A DNA stretch of 64,000 nt from the NCBI RefSeq assembly GCF_001307765.1, contig NZ_LKBA01000008.1, forward strand, positions 37,235-101,234, written 5' to 3'. The notes under the pieces were generated by a model. It was not told the DNA's origin. It worked only from the letters and a program-made list of their open reading frames with translations, and did no database searches. This DNA is from Aliiroseovarius crassostreae (lineage in GTDB: Bacteria > Pseudomonadota > Alphaproteobacteria > Rhodobacterales > Rhodobacteraceae). This document shows positions 43,215 through 52,088 of the stretch, one piece after another; position 1 is the first letter of the stretch, and each line of letters begins with the position of its first letter. Both the position numbers and the translations under genes were made by a program.

Positions 43215-45500
43215 ATGACCGCAACAGCTACCGAACAGACTACCCCTCATATCTCTGAGCAAATCTGGGACATGAAATACCGTCTGAAAGATGCAGAAGG
43301 CAAACCCATCGACCACACTGTCGATGACACCTGGCGTCGGATCGCTTCAAGCACGGCCGAGGCCGAAGAAGATCCGGAGCATTGGGCTGATGTCTTCTAT
43401 GATGCTCTGGCAGACTACAAGTTTTTACCTGCAGGCCGGATCACGGCCGGGGCAGGGACGGGCCGTACCGTCACTCTCTTCAATTGCTTCGTCATGGGCA
43501 CGGTGCCAGACTCGATGGCAGGCATTTTCGACATGCTGCGCGAAGCAGCTCTGACGATGCAACAAGGCGGGGGGATCGGTTACGACTTTTCGACTATTCG
43601 ACCAGCTGGTGCGCCGGTAAAAGGCGTGGCCGCTGATGCCTCAGGCCCTCTCTCGTTTATGGATGTGTGGGACGCGATGTGCCGTACAATCATGTCCGCA
43701 GGTAGCCGACGCGGCGCGATGATGGCGACAATGCGTTGTGACCATCCGGACGTTGAACAGTTCATTACCGCCAAGCAGGACACCGCCCGCCTGCGGATGT
43801 TCAATCTCTCTGTGCTCATCACAGACCCGTTCATGGAAGCTGTGAAGAGCGACGGGAAATGGGAGCTGCGGTTCGACGGTCGCGTTTACAAAACAGTGAA
43901 GGCTCGCGATCTTTGGAACTCGATCATGAAATCCACCTACGACTTTGCGGAGCCGGGTGTGATTTTCATCGACCGTATCAACAAGATGAACAATCTCGGA
44001 TATTGCGAAACCATCGCTGCTACCAATCCTTGCGGCGAGCAGCCGTTGCCTCCGTATGGTGCTTGCCTTCTGGGATCAATCAATCTGGCGCGGCTGGTTT
44101 CGAATGCTTTCGAAGACACCGCGAAAATGGATCTCGACGCACTGGATAAGCTGGTCGCTACAGCGGTGCGGATGATGGATAACGTCATTGATGTTTCGAA
44201 GTTTCCACTCGAACAGCAACAGCAGGAAGCGCGGAACAAGCGTCGTATTGGGTTGGGCGTTACTGGCCTGGCCGATGCCCTTCTGATGCTCAAGCTGCGA
44301 TATGGCTCGAAGGAAGCTGCAGCTCAGACGGATCAGTGGATGCACGCGATCGCGCGCTCCGCCTATCTGGCTTCTGTTGAGTTGGCGAAAGAGAAAGGTG
44401 CGTTCCCGTTGTTTGACGCTGAGAAATTTCTCGCGTCGGGCAATATGGAAGGAATGGATGAAGATGTCCGGAGTGCGATTGCAGAGCACGGAATCCGAAA
44501 TGCGTTGCTCACCTCGATCGCGCCGACCGGCACGATATCCCTCTATGCGGGGAACGTGAGTTCGGGCATCGAACCCGTGTTTGCATACGCCTACACTCGG
44601 AAAGTCCTGCAGGACGATGGCTCCAGGTCGGAACAAGAGGTCGTCGATTACGCGGTAGAACTGTGGCGGGAGAAATTCGGTGACAAGGAACTGCCGGACT
44701 ATTTTGTAAGCGCCCAGACCCTCACGCCGAATGATCATGTTGTCATGCAGGCGGCGGCACAACGATGGATCGACAGCTCGATCTCGAAGACGATCAATTG
44801 TCCTGAAGATATCAGCTTTGAAGATTTCAAAGAGGTCTACATGACCGCTTGGGATAGTGGCTGTAAGGGTTGCACTACCTATAGGCCCAATGATGTGACG
44901 GGCTCTGTCCTGAGTGTGTCTGAGGGGTCTGATACCGCCCCGGAGGCGGATTCCGGAGCCGAGGTGATCTATCTGGCTGAGCCGCTTGAGCGCCCAGAAA
45001 CAGTCGAAGGGCAAACCTACAAGCTCAAGTGGCCGGAAAGCGATCACGCGATCTACATCACGATCAACGATATCATTCTTGGTGGGCAGCGTCGGCCGTT
45101 TGAAATCTTCATCAACAGCAAAAACATGGAGCACTTTGCGTGGACGGTGGCGCTCACACGGATGATTTCCGGGGTGTTCCGTCGCGGCGGCGACGTGAGT
45201 TTTGTGGTCGAGGAGCTGAAGGCTGTTTTCGACCCTCGCGGCGGAGCCTGGATGAACGGCAAGTACATCCCTTCGATCCTTGCGGCCATTGGCGGCGTGA
45301 TCGAGCGGCATATGGTGGCCATTGGCTTCCTCAGCACCGAAGGAACAGGGCTGAAATCTGATCCTGCGGCAGAGTTGAAAATCGCTGTTGGGGAAGGTGC
45401 CAGGCTTCCTTCATGCCCGGCCTGCGGTCAGCCCTCGCTCATCAAGTCTGACGGTTGCGAGCGCTGCACCTCTTGCGAGTACGACAAATGCGGAGGTTGA
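43215..45500 (+). CDS. nrdJ: Class II (adenosylcobalamin-dependent) ribonucleotide reductase
   Basis: 761 residues from the ATG at 43215. It holds the NrdJ motifs: 'VTLFNCFVMGTVPDSMAGIF', 'SAGSRRGAMMATMRCDHPDV', NLSVLITDPFM and the active-site 'NPCGEQPLPPYGACLLGSIN' near residue 270. It ends with a zinc finger with two Cys pairs (CPACGQP, then CERCTSCEYDKCGG). It makes deoxyribonucleotides without oxygen, using vitamin B12. On a replicon with its own DnaB it should raise dNTP supply. A GGAG lies 10 nt before the start. The next gene begins inside its 3' end. Confidence 0.93.
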   Translation: MTATATEQTTPHISEQIWDMKYRLKDAEGKPIDHTVDDTWRRIASSTAEAEEDPEHWADVFYDALADYKFLPAGRITAGAGTGRTVTLFNCFVMGTVPDSMAGIFDMLREAALTMQQGGGIGYDFSTIRPAGAPVKGVAADASGPLSFMDVWDAMCRTIMSAGSRRGAMMATMRCDHPDVEQFITAKQDTARLRMFNLSVLITDPFMEAVKSDGKWELRFDGRVYKTVKARDLWNSIMKSTYDFAEPGVIFIDRINKMNNLGYCETIAATNPCGEQPLPPYGACLLGSINLARLVSNAFEDTAKMDLDALDKLVATAVRMMDNVIDVSKFPLEQQQQEARNKRRIGLGVTGLADALLMLKLRYGSKEAAAQTDQWMHAIARSAYLASVELAKEKGAFPLFDAEKFLASGNMEGMDEDVRSAIAEHGIRNALLTSIAPTGTISLYAGNVSSGIEPVFAYAYTRKVLQDDGSRSEQEVVDYAVELWREKFGDKELPDYFVSAQTLTPNDHVVMQAAAQRWIDSSISKTINCPEDISFEDFKEVYMTAWDSGCKGCTTYRPNDVTGSVLSVSEGSDTAPEADSGAEVIYLAEPLERPETVEGQTYKLKWPESDHAIYITINDIILGGQRRPFEIFINSKNMEHFAWTVALTRMISGVFRRGGDVSFVVEELKAVFDPRGGAWMNGKYIPSILAAIGGVIERHMVAIGFLSTEGTGLKSDPAAELKIAVGEGARLPSCPACGQPSLIKSDGCERCTSCEYDKCGG

Positions 45501-46060
45501 CTGCGATCCGGACGACTGTCGCCGTCGGCATGGCCTTTATTGGCACGTTGGTGAGCGCACAGTCATTGATTGAGCGTCCCTTCGAGGGGGCCGCTCGGTC
45601 TGTTAATGTCTCTGTTGCCGGGGAACGGGTGAACGTGAATTGGATCTATGGCAGATCCTCGGATGTTGTCCTGACGTACAGGTCAGCGGCGAACATTTCT
45701 GATCAAGCGCTGCTGAACGCAGTGTACCAGGCCACAGGGTGCGTGGGGTCCAGTCTCAAGCCATTGAGCCGGTCATCGCAACAAGTGTCCCAGATTTCAC
45801 GAGCGAACTGCAGAACACGTTGGGGAGATGGGAAGCCACGGGCCATCCAGATCGCCACGTTTCAGTCCAACCGTGCCGCACAGGACTTGTTTTTGCAGCT
45901 CAACATCTCGGACGTGCCAGCCGTTGTTTCTCGGCAGCGTTCGGGCGGAAGAACCTACTACCGCGTCACCACGAACAGTTACCAATCACCCAGCCAGGTC
46001 GCGGAGCTCTTGGCGTTTGTAAAAGGCATGGGGTTCAGGGACGCATTTATTCTCGATTAG
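45488..46060 (+). CDS. Exported protein with SPOR-like C-terminus
   Basis: 190 residues from the ATG at 45488, overlapping nrdJ by 13 bp. N-terminal signal peptide ending 'GTLVSAQ'. The mature part has an early charged beta region and a C-terminus resembling a SPOR repeat ('GGRTYYRVTTNSYQSPSQVA' then LLAFVKGMGFRDAFI), which binds denuded peptidoglycan in other proteins. Its place between nrdJ and dnaB is odd. The SPOR call is tentative. Confidence 0.55.
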   Translation: MRRLTAIRTTVAVGMAFIGTLVSAQSLIERPFEGAARSVNVSVAGERVNVNWIYGRSSDVVLTYRSAANISDQALLNAVYQATGCVGSSLKPLSRSSQQVSQISRANCRTRWGDGKPRAIQIATFQSNRAAQDLFLQLNISDVPAVVSRQRSGGRTYYRVTTNSYQSPSQVAELLAFVKGMGFRDAFILD

Positions 46061-46088
46061 GAGCGCATCGCGCATGAGGTGAACCAAT

Positions 46089-47582
46089 ATGGACGGTAGC
46101 CACCCTTACACAATCGGAGGAATTAACTACGGGCAGGGCAGCGAAGAACTGCCCCACCTTATCGAAGCAGAACAGCAGCTGCTCGGAGCGCTGCTCACTA
46201 ATAACGACGTGTTTGACCGGGTTGATGGGATGCTCAAGACAGAGCACTTCTATGACCCGGTACACGCACGCATCTACGACACGATTGCCCAGCGCATCAG
46301 GTCGCACCGACTGGCTTCGCCAGTAACGCTCAAAGCATTCATGGAAGATGATGAAGGTTTGAAGGAGTTGGGCGGACCAGCCTATCTGGTTCGCCTGGCC
46401 GGTGCCGCGATCTCAAGCTTTGCAATTAAGGATTATGCGCAGCAGATCGTCGATCTCGCTACCCGCCGAGAGCTCATTCTTTTGTCTGCTGATCTTGCCG
46501 CGCGAGCTGCAAAGTCGGAAGTGGATGAGACCCCGAAAGACCTCATCGTGGATACCGAGCAAAAGCTCTACCAGATGGGCGAAAAGGGCGAGACTGGACA
46601 AGCTTTTCAGAGCTTCCTCAAATCCGTGACTGGCGCGGTGAATATCGCGAACGCAGCGTATCAGAGGGATGGCCAGCTATCAGGTATCTCAACAGGTCTT
46701 GTGGATCTCGATATGAAATTGGGCGGGTTGCATCCGTCTGATCTACTGATCCTCGCTGGTCGGCCGTCAATGGGCAAGACAGCGCTTGCCACGAACATCG
46801 CCTTCAGCGTGGCGAAGAACTATCAAAAGGGCCTAAAGCCCGACGGGACAGAGGGCGCAGTAGAGGGGGGCTGTGTTGGGTTCTTCTCGTTGGAGATGTC
46901 AGCTGAACAGTTGGCTACGAGAATCCTCTCGGAGGTGGCTCAAGTGCCGTCAGAGAAGATCCGCAGGGGGGACATGACAGAGAACGAGTTTCGAAGGTTT
47001 ATCGAGGCTGCCAAGGATCTAGAAGCCTGCCCGCTGTTTATCGACGACACACCGGCACTGCCGATTTCGCAGGTGGCGGCGCGAGCGCGGCGCTTGAAGC
47101 GAACGCACGGCCTGGACGCGGTGTTTGTTGACTACCTTCAGCTCTGCAGAGGTGTATCTGCGAAAGACAATCGAGTGAATGAGATTTCTGAGATCACCCA
47201 AGGATTGAAGGCCATTGCAAAGGAGTTGGAGATCCCCGTAATTGCTTTGTCGCAGCTGTCCCGCAAAGTTGAATCGAGAGACGACAAAAGACCCCAGCTT
47301 TCTGATCTGCGCGAGTCCGGTTCGATCGAGCAAGACGCGGATGTTGTGATGTTCGTCTACCGTGAAGAGTATTACCGAGAACGCGAGAAACCAGGCGATG
47401 ATGACCTTGAGGCTATGGCGTCATGGATGGACGACATGGACCGCCTGAAGGGCAGGGCTGAGGTCATTATCGGCAAGCAACGGCATGGGCCCATTGGTAC
47501 GGTCGATATGGCATTTGAGGGTGAGTTCACCCGGTTTTCCAACCTGGCTCGTAATTACCAGGCCAATCAGCAGAGAGCTTGA
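46089..47582 (+). CDS. dnaB: Replicative DNA helicase DnaB
   Basis: 497 residues. N-terminal primase-interacting domain ('EELPHLIEAEQQLLGALLTN'), linker, then the RecA-like helicase. Walker A GRPSMGKT is at 224-231. Also present are GFFSLEMSAEQLATR, VFVDYLQL, 'PVIALSQLSRKVESRDDKRP' and 'LRESGSIEQDADVVMFVYRE'. It is full length. A plasmid-borne DnaB lets the element load its own hexameric helicase. It ends by overlapping a convergent small gene by 16 bp. Confidence 0.93.
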   Translation: MDGSHPYTIGGINYGQGSEELPHLIEAEQQLLGALLTNNDVFDRVDGMLKTEHFYDPVHARIYDTIAQRIRSHRLASPVTLKAFMEDDEGLKELGGPAYLVRLAGAAISSFAIKDYAQQIVDLATRRELILLSADLAARAAKSEVDETPKDLIVDTEQKLYQMGEKGETGQAFQSFLKSVTGAVNIANAAYQRDGQLSGISTGLVDLDMKLGGLHPSDLLILAGRPSMGKTALATNIAFSVAKNYQKGLKPDGTEGAVEGGCVGFFSLEMSAEQLATRILSEVAQVPSEKIRRGDMTENEFRRFIEAAKDLEACPLFIDDTPALPISQVAARARRLKRTHGLDAVFVDYLQLCRGVSAKDNRVNEISEITQGLKAIAKELEIPVIALSQLSRKVESRDDKRPQLSDLRESGSIEQDADVVMFVYREEYYREREKPGDDDLEAMASWMDDMDRLKGRAEVIIGKQRHGPIGTVDMAFEGEFTRFSNLARNYQANQQRA

Positions 47583-47863
47583 CCAGAGTGTCTTTGCGTC
47601 AATTCGACCAGCGTCCGTTGGCTCATTCTCTCGTCCCACCTGGCTGAGTTCAAACGCCAGCAGGCGATCACGAACATAGCGAGAAGAGTGCAGAGGACTG
47701 GACCTGGTGCGATCGGGACAACCCCAAAGAGCCAAGCCGTCGCGAACGCTAGTGAGCTGATGAACAGCGCAAGCACTGCAATCGCCCAATTCCGCGACCG
47801 TTGCTTTAGTGCGGAAAGGCGTTCCCGCTTCTGGTTCAGCATTTCGATGACGACATTGCTCAT
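47567..47863 (-). CDS. Small membrane protein, unknown
   Basis: 98 residues: a short coiled helix, two membrane helices (NWAIAVLALFISSLAFATAW; GPVLCTLLAMFVIACW) and a polar C-terminus. A strong AGGAGGG ribosome site precedes the ATG at 47863. Converges with dnaB, overlapping 16 bp. No family is recognised. Confidence 0.55.
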   Translation of the reverse strand: MSNVVIEMLNQKRERLSALKQRSRNWAIAVLALFISSLAFATAWLFGVVPIAPGPVLCTLLAMFVIACWRLNSARWDERMSQRTLVELTQRHSGQALC

Positions 47864-47937
47864 AGTTTGCCCTCCTGATCCTCGTGTTGCAGTCTGCCAA
47901 TCCGCGTCACTTGTGGCAAGGGCAGGGGCCTGAAGGA

Positions 47938-48420
47938 TCAGTTTGTTGGCAATTCCACTCCGGGGATCTCGACCACCAGGTCTCCAACTTGGATGCCGAG
48001 CTCTTCACTAGCGCCACCGGAGATTTCCAGCACAGCGATCACAGGCGACGGTGACGGGCGTGGGGTGAGCGAAAGCGGCCTAGCGTTGGCAGTGATGCCG
48101 ACGATCCGGCCGGTTTCAGAGATCCAGATCATGTCGAGGGGAATGAGGGTGTTCTTCATCCAGAATGCAGTGCTGACTGGTGTCGGGTAGGTGAAGATCA
48201 TTCCAGACTGGTCCGGCAGCGCAGTGCGGTGCATCAGACCAATCCGTTGTTCTTCGAACTCATCCGCGACTTCAACTGTGATGGTTCGGATGCCGTTCTC
48301 GGTTTTGATCCGGACAATCTCATTTGAAAAAGCTGACGACGCCGCCCAGATCACGCCAGCGGCAATCAAGGCGCTTGCGGCGAACCAACGACGCCGTATT
48401 TTTCGACCGAGGATGTTCAT
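47938..48420 (-). CDS. DUF192-family exported protein
   Basis: 160 residues with an N-terminal membrane anchor or signal (residues 10-32). The body has the DUF192 pattern: 'RIGLMHRTALPDQSGMIFTY', 'AFWMKNTLIPLDMIWISETG', VIAVLEISGGASEELG. The family is common in proteobacteria, often next to cold-shock or phage genes, and its role is unclear. It is followed by the DUF2513 gene 1 bp upstream, so the two form an operon. Confidence 0.8.
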   Translation of the reverse strand: MNILGRKIRRRWFAASALIAAGVIWAASSAFSNEIVRIKTENGIRTITVEVADEFEEQRIGLMHRTALPDQSGMIFTYPTPVSTAFWMKNTLIPLDMIWISETGRIVGITANARPLSLTPRPSPSPVIAVLEISGGASEELGIQVGDLVVEIPGVELPTN

Positions 48421-48939
48421 TTAGAACTCAAGCTCGACACCGGTAAGTTTCTCGACCTGTTTCTTCATGAAGCCTTTCGCCAAAGCTGAAGCCACTGCTT
48501 TCACGTTCTCGATGCCGAAGTTGCCAACGGTATTCATCGTTTCTTTGGTCTTTTCCCAGATCTTGTCGTCGCGCACCGTTTCGATGAACTCGTGACCGTC
48601 CCAGGTGATCCTTTCGACCATGATCATTGGTTGCGTTGCCATTGCCTCGACGGCTCTCCGTTCCTCGGGATCAGTGGCCAACAAGATTGTGGATCGGGCG
48701 TCGGTGCCGAGGTAGGTGCCGCGCTCACTTGCATTTTGTGCGACTTCCAAAACGGTGCTGCCATCGACACCCCGCAAGTAGTCTGCGTCGAAGAGCAAGC
48801 GAAGGTGGTACTGAACTTTGCGCAGATCTTCGTCCGGAACGCCGAAATCTCGATCGGTGATCGTAAAGTGCCCATTGATGTTTTCGTTTGCCTCAATTTC
48901 GAGCAGGAGGTTGCGAATAAGATCCATGTCACGTTTCAT
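48421..48939 (-). CDS. DUF2513-family protein
   Basis: 172 residues. Start MKRDMDLIRNLLLEIEAN and the later 'ERITWDGHEFIETVRDDKIW' are characteristic of DUF2513, a winged-helix-like family of mobile elements. The N-terminal half resembles a DNA-binding winged helix (DEDLRKVQYHLRLLFDADYL). It is the first gene behind operator site 9. A regulatory role is possible but the family is uncharacterised. Confidence 0.72.
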   Translation of the reverse strand: MKRDMDLIRNLLLEIEANENINGHFTITDRDFGVPDEDLRKVQYHLRLLFDADYLRGVDGSTVLEVAQNASERGTYLGTDARSTILLATDPEERRAVEAMATQPMIMVERITWDGHEFIETVRDDKIWEKTKETMNTVGNFGIENVKAVASALAKGFMKKQVEKLTGVELEF

Positions 48940-48961
48940 GCGGGTTTCACCTCTCTATAAA

Positions 48962-48986
48962 GTTAATAGTAGAACTAATAATATAC
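48962..48986 (+). promoter_or_regulatory. 25-bp operator-like element, site 9
   Basis: Outer blocks GTTAA and TATAC, core TAGAACT, in the 25-bp frame. It lies 23 bp upstream of the DUF2513 start and between two divergent genes (48939 and 49058). Confidence 0.6.
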
Positions 48987-49057
48987 TTACGATACGATAG
49001 AAGCGAAAGCTACAGCGCACTGCATTTGCAAGGTGATTTGATCGACGGAGGCAGCCC

Positions 49058-49345
49058 ATGAACCAGTACACTTCACCTGATGAGTTCCAGCTGCCCGCTG
49101 TCGTCCCAGCCCCGTACCTGCCCAAGAGTGAAACAAAGCAACTCAGTGCTGCCGAGGCGGACACACTCAAGTCATTGGCAGAGGGCCTGACCATGAAAGA
49201 AATAGCCTACTTGCATGACGTTTCTGAGTCGGCGATCAAGCAGCGGATTTTCCGCGCCAAGAAGAAGCTATCCGCCCGAACAACAATGCAATGCGTGGCA
49301 ATTGCTGTTGGGCTTGGTCTCTTCCTGTTCAAACCAGCTCAGTAA
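49058..49345 (+). CDS. Small LuxR-type HTH protein
   Basis: 95 residues. The C-terminal 60 residues form a GerE/LuxR-type HTH ('LSAAEADTLKSLAEGLTMKE', then IAYLHDVSESAIKQRIFRAKK), with no receiver or ligand domain, so it is an orphan DNA-binding module. A hydrophobic tail follows (CVAIAVGLGLFLF), possibly anchoring it to the membrane. Divergent from DUF2513, sharing operator site 9; a candidate regulator of the replicon. Confidence 0.75.
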   Translation: MNQYTSPDEFQLPAVVPAPYLPKSETKQLSAAEADTLKSLAEGLTMKEIAYLHDVSESAIKQRIFRAKKKLSARTTMQCVAIAVGLGLFLFKPAQ

Positions 49346-49686
49346 TGCCCGCCATGACAATACTTGCCCCTGTCCTGTCCGCGCTGCCTGCATCAGCTGG
49401 TCGCGTTTCGGCGATCGAAGCGAACTGGTGTGCAATACGTGGCGCGGTCGAAATTCATTTCTACGCCTCGGAGAAATTAGTTGCGTCTTGGCTTCTGTTT
49501 CAGCGGCCGGAGGACGGTTTGATTGACTTCATGATCGAGCAGGGCAACCCCTATGAACATTTCCGGGCGCCGGTCGCACTCTACGTTGAGTGCCAGAAAC
49601 AGCACGTCGCGCCCAGCGCGGTCGTGGCACAATTGGAAGTCGCGATCAGCCTGATCTTCGATATCCAAGATCGCAAAAAGCATTGA
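49345..49686 (+). CDS. Hypothetical protein
   Basis: 113 residues from the ATG at 49345 that overlaps the previous stop (TAATG). Soluble and mildly acidic, with a Cys in 'ANWCAIRGAVEI'. No recognised domain. The coupling to the LuxR-like gene suggests joint expression. It contains one copy of the 9-mer GCCCAGCGC. Confidence 0.5.
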   Translation: MPAMTILAPVLSALPASAGRVSAIEANWCAIRGAVEIHFYASEKLVASWLLFQRPEDGLIDFMIEQGNPYEHFRAPVALYVECQKQHVAPSAVVAQLEVAISLIFDIQDRKKH

Positions 49687-49693
49687 TCTAGAG

Positions 49694-49972
49694 ATGGCCG
49701 GCCATTCCACTGAGAAACGCCTGCCTTGCTGCGTCCCTGGATGCAAGAGAACGACCAAAGCAGATGGGAAGTTCGATGAATGGCTATGTGCGGTCCACTG
49801 GCCCACGGTTCCTCGAAAACTGCGGGACAGGTACTCAAAAGCCAAGAGACTGCGCAGGAGACGCCCCAGCAGGGCGATGGCGAGGGTTTGTAGCCAAGTG
49901 TGGGTTCGGTGCGTAGACGCGGCCCTCTGCGAGGCCTTTGGCCTTGGAAATGCGGACCAAAGACGGAGCTAG
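49694..49972 (+). CDS. Small zinc-finger-like basic protein
   Basis: 92 residues. An N-terminal CCVPGC - CAVHW arrangement (Cys-Cys-His) suggests a small zinc finger, and the middle is very basic (RSKAKRLRRRRPSR-like). It probably contacts nucleic acid. Lies 4 bp before the methyltransferase gene. Family not recognised. Confidence 0.5.
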   Translation: MAGHSTEKRLPCCVPGCKRTTKADGKFDEWLCAVHWPTVPRKLRDRYSKAKRLRRRRPSRAMARVCSQVWVRCVDAALCEAFGLGNADQRRS

Positions 49973-49976
49973 CACC

Positions 49977-50675
49977 ATGGCGCAAAACTTGTCCTCTGCG
50001 GTCATGCAGCAACGCAGTGAACCCAGCACGTCTTTTGACTACTTTGGAACGCCGCCATGGGCGACACGGGCGCTTCTAGAGCGCCTTCAGATACCCCGCC
50101 AGTCGGTTTTATGGGATGCAGCGTGCGGCCGAGGTTTCATGACCAGGCCAATGAGCGAATATTCGGACCATGTGATCGGCTCCGATATTCAAGATCTCGG
50201 CTTCGGCCGTGTAATCGACTTCCTGGCTGAAAACGCCAGTGCGATGATCAATGCAAGAAGCAACTGGATCATCACAAACCCACCCTTCAAGCATGGTGAT
50301 GCCTTTGTGCTTCGTGCATTGGAGTTGGCAGAGGATGGTGTCGCGGTTCTCGTACGGTGCGCCTTTGCCGAGGGCAGAGGCCGCTACGAGAGATTGTTCC
50401 GTGATAATCCTCCGACCATGCGGCTTCAGTTTGTCGATCGAGTGGTCATGCACAAGGGTGATCCCCCTGATCCTGATATCCCGTTGCCGGTCTGGGACAA
50501 GAAAAAGCGCAAATACGTTATGCGGAAACCGAGCACTGCCACGAGCTATGAATGGATGGTTTGGGACAAGTCCCGTGCTGGCCAAAAGACTGAAACGGAT
50601 TGGCTCGATACAAAGAGGGCGGAGCTGACCCGTCCTGGTGACTACGATGCACCGAAACTGCCGCTGGCCGCGTGA
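49977..50675 (+). CDS. N6-adenine-type DNA methyltransferase (phage-like)
   Basis: 232 residues from the ATG at 49977 with GGAG upstream. The SAM-binding motif I is DAACGRG at 47-53, and the catalytic NPPF is at 101-104. The layout and size fit small phage/plasmid adenine methyltransferases with no restriction partner. Target unknown. It probably masks restriction sites or marks the replicon. Confidence 0.75.
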   Translation: MAQNLSSAVMQQRSEPSTSFDYFGTPPWATRALLERLQIPRQSVLWDAACGRGFMTRPMSEYSDHVIGSDIQDLGFGRVIDFLAENASAMINARSNWIITNPPFKHGDAFVLRALELAEDGVAVLVRCAFAEGRGRYERLFRDNPPTMRLQFVDRVVMHKGDPPDPDIPLPVWDKKKRKYVMRKPSTATSYEWMVWDKSRAGQKTETDWLDTKRAELTRPGDYDAPKLPLAA

Positions 50676-50680
50676 TCAAA

Positions 50681-51094
50681 TCACCAGAACCGATTACAGT
50701 AGCCACCCGCTATCAATTGGGCCGCGAGATCTCGGCCGTCTTGCAGCCTACAGTTCCCAATCTTCCTGTCATGGCTCTGGCGGCCGTTTAGATAGCAAGT
50801 CAGCGACTGTCCGGACGTGAGGTCTCTCACGCGGCCTGTTGCGGTGCGCCCAGCAGAAGTATCGCGCTCTGGGCAGTCCAGAGATCCAAAGCGGATGGGT
50901 GTGCCATTGACTTCAATCGTGTCCCCATCTCGGACTCGTGTGACAGACCCCCATACTCGTTCTAGGCTGCTGATTTCTACAATGGGCCCGGTGAACTCTG
51001 GGAACCGTTCGGCAGCCATGAAAAGAAAAAACCCGGCCGCGCCCAGCGCGACCAGGATTGAACGGAAGGGATAGCGTCGTCGTCTACTTCTCAA
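50681..51094 (-). CDS. Membrane-anchored SNase-like nuclease
   Basis: 137 residues if it begins at the TTG at 51094 (the longer frame to 51226 overlaps a small gene on the same strand and is doubtful). A basic N-terminus and one membrane helix (ILVALGAAGFFLFM) are followed by a staphylococcal-nuclease-like domain with 'VTRVRDGDTIEVNGTPIRFG' and LDCPE. The C-terminal part holds only part of the usual catalytic residues. Probably a periplasmic nuclease or a thermonuclease relative. The start is uncertain. Confidence 0.6.
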   Translation of the reverse strand: MRSRRRRYPFRSILVALGAAGFFLFMAAERFPEFTGPIVEISSLERVWGSVTRVRDGDTIEVNGTPIRFGSLDCPERDTSAGRTATGRVRDLTSGQSLTCYLNGRQSHDRKIGNCRLQDGRDLAAQLIAGGYCNRFW

Positions 51095-51236
51095 CGCAGA
51101 TCCCGATGGGCTTGTTGTGGTCACCAGTTTCAGCGGCGAAGGCCTCGATCGCGGCTTCGCACTTTTCCAGTGATGTGAACTCAGCGGACATTCCGCCGCC
51201 ACCTGGTACGAGCATAAGGAGAACAAAGAGTTTCAT
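51084..51236 (-). CDS. Small exported protein (50 residues)
   Basis: ATG at 51236, stop at 51084. The sequence MKLFVLLMLVPGGGGMSAEF is a short hydrophobic leader, and the rest is 'TSLEKCEAAIEAFAAETGDH' plus NKPIGICVEK, with two Cys that could form a disulfide. It is a plausible small secreted protein. Translation is supported by a purine-rich AAGGAGAA upstream. It overlaps the SNase-like frame. Confidence 0.55.
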   Translation of the reverse strand: MKLFVLLMLVPGGGGMSAEFTSLEKCEAAIEAFAAETGDHNKPIGICVEK

Positions 51237-51249
51237 GGGATTCCTGTAG

Positions 51250-52077
51250 TTAGGCGGGGCTCATCCCGCTGTCATATTGTTTGCCCGTGCTAAGAACAGG
51301 GGCTTTCTTCATGAACGAGCTTGGCCGCTGTCGCGCAAACTCGACAAGTTGCCGAACATCCTGCAACACAGCAGCGTCGTCATCGGTAATCTGCACAATC
51401 CCAAAATCGTACCGCGAAGTGAGATCAGCAAGCATTTGGTTGGCTTTTAATAGAGCGCCAGCGGGAGTTTTCGGATCATCGCTGTGGGCTGTCTTGTCCA
51501 TGCCTTCGGCGACAAGAGAAAGATAGGTGGCAGCCTTGTCGATGTTACGGACATCGCTTTTGTTTGGCGGACCTGGTTGAAAAGTATGAACCGCTTTTTC
51601 CAGGTTCACACTGGCTCGGATTAAGAGATTTTGGTTGGACTGAATAGTTGGCCCATCAAGATCAACTGTGGTGACGCTTTGAGAGGTGTTGGGTTCATCA
51701 GAGAAATCCCGTTCAGCAAGGGCAATCACCTGCAGAAGATCTCGATAGGGCAGATCAACCTCAGTCGTCTGTTTGCTGAACAGATCATTATCCCACCAAG
51801 TCAAATATGCCGTGTGGGGTTGGTCGGTGGATACGCGCCCTTCGTTTTCGCCGTAAGTGTCGAAAGTCGGCCTGAAGCTGAGCTGGGCCTGTTCGCTGCC
51901 ACGGCCATGCCAATACAATCCCTGATGCTCATCGTTGAACTTCCATCGGGCATCAGATCGGAACTCTTTGAACGCATCGCGTTCCAGATAGTCGAATAGG
52001 GCAAGATGAAACCGTTCGCCAAATACATAGTCGTTTGGGTCGATCTCTGTGGGGCTATCGTGCAATTTGTATGGCAT
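51250..52077 (-). CDS. MPYKL-family protein 1
   Basis: 275 residues from the ATG at 52077, with AGGAGG upstream. It begins MPYKLHD, the same peptide (with one substitution) as the next two genes upstream. The rest is soluble and mixed, with many Asp, Asn and Gln and no clear domain. Last gene of a three-gene minus-strand operon. The shared N-terminus suggests a common localisation or interaction signal. Confidence 0.55.
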   Translation of the reverse strand: MPYKLHDSPTEIDPNDYVFGERFHLALFDYLERDAFKEFRSDARWKFNDEHQGLYWHGRGSEQAQLSFRPTFDTYGENEGRVSTDQPHTAYLTWWDNDLFSKQTTEVDLPYRDLLQVIALAERDFSDEPNTSQSVTTVDLDGPTIQSNQNLLIRASVNLEKAVHTFQPGPPNKSDVRNIDKAATYLSLVAEGMDKTAHSDDPKTPAGALLKANQMLADLTSRYDFGIVQITDDDAAVLQDVRQLVEFARQRPSSFMKKAPVLSTGKQYDSGMSPA

Positions 52078-52088
52078 CGGTTCCTCCT

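Noticed and set aside
44076..45311. Minus-strand ORF of 411 residues
   Set aside because: Antisense to nrdJ; no domain, and nrdJ is well supported.
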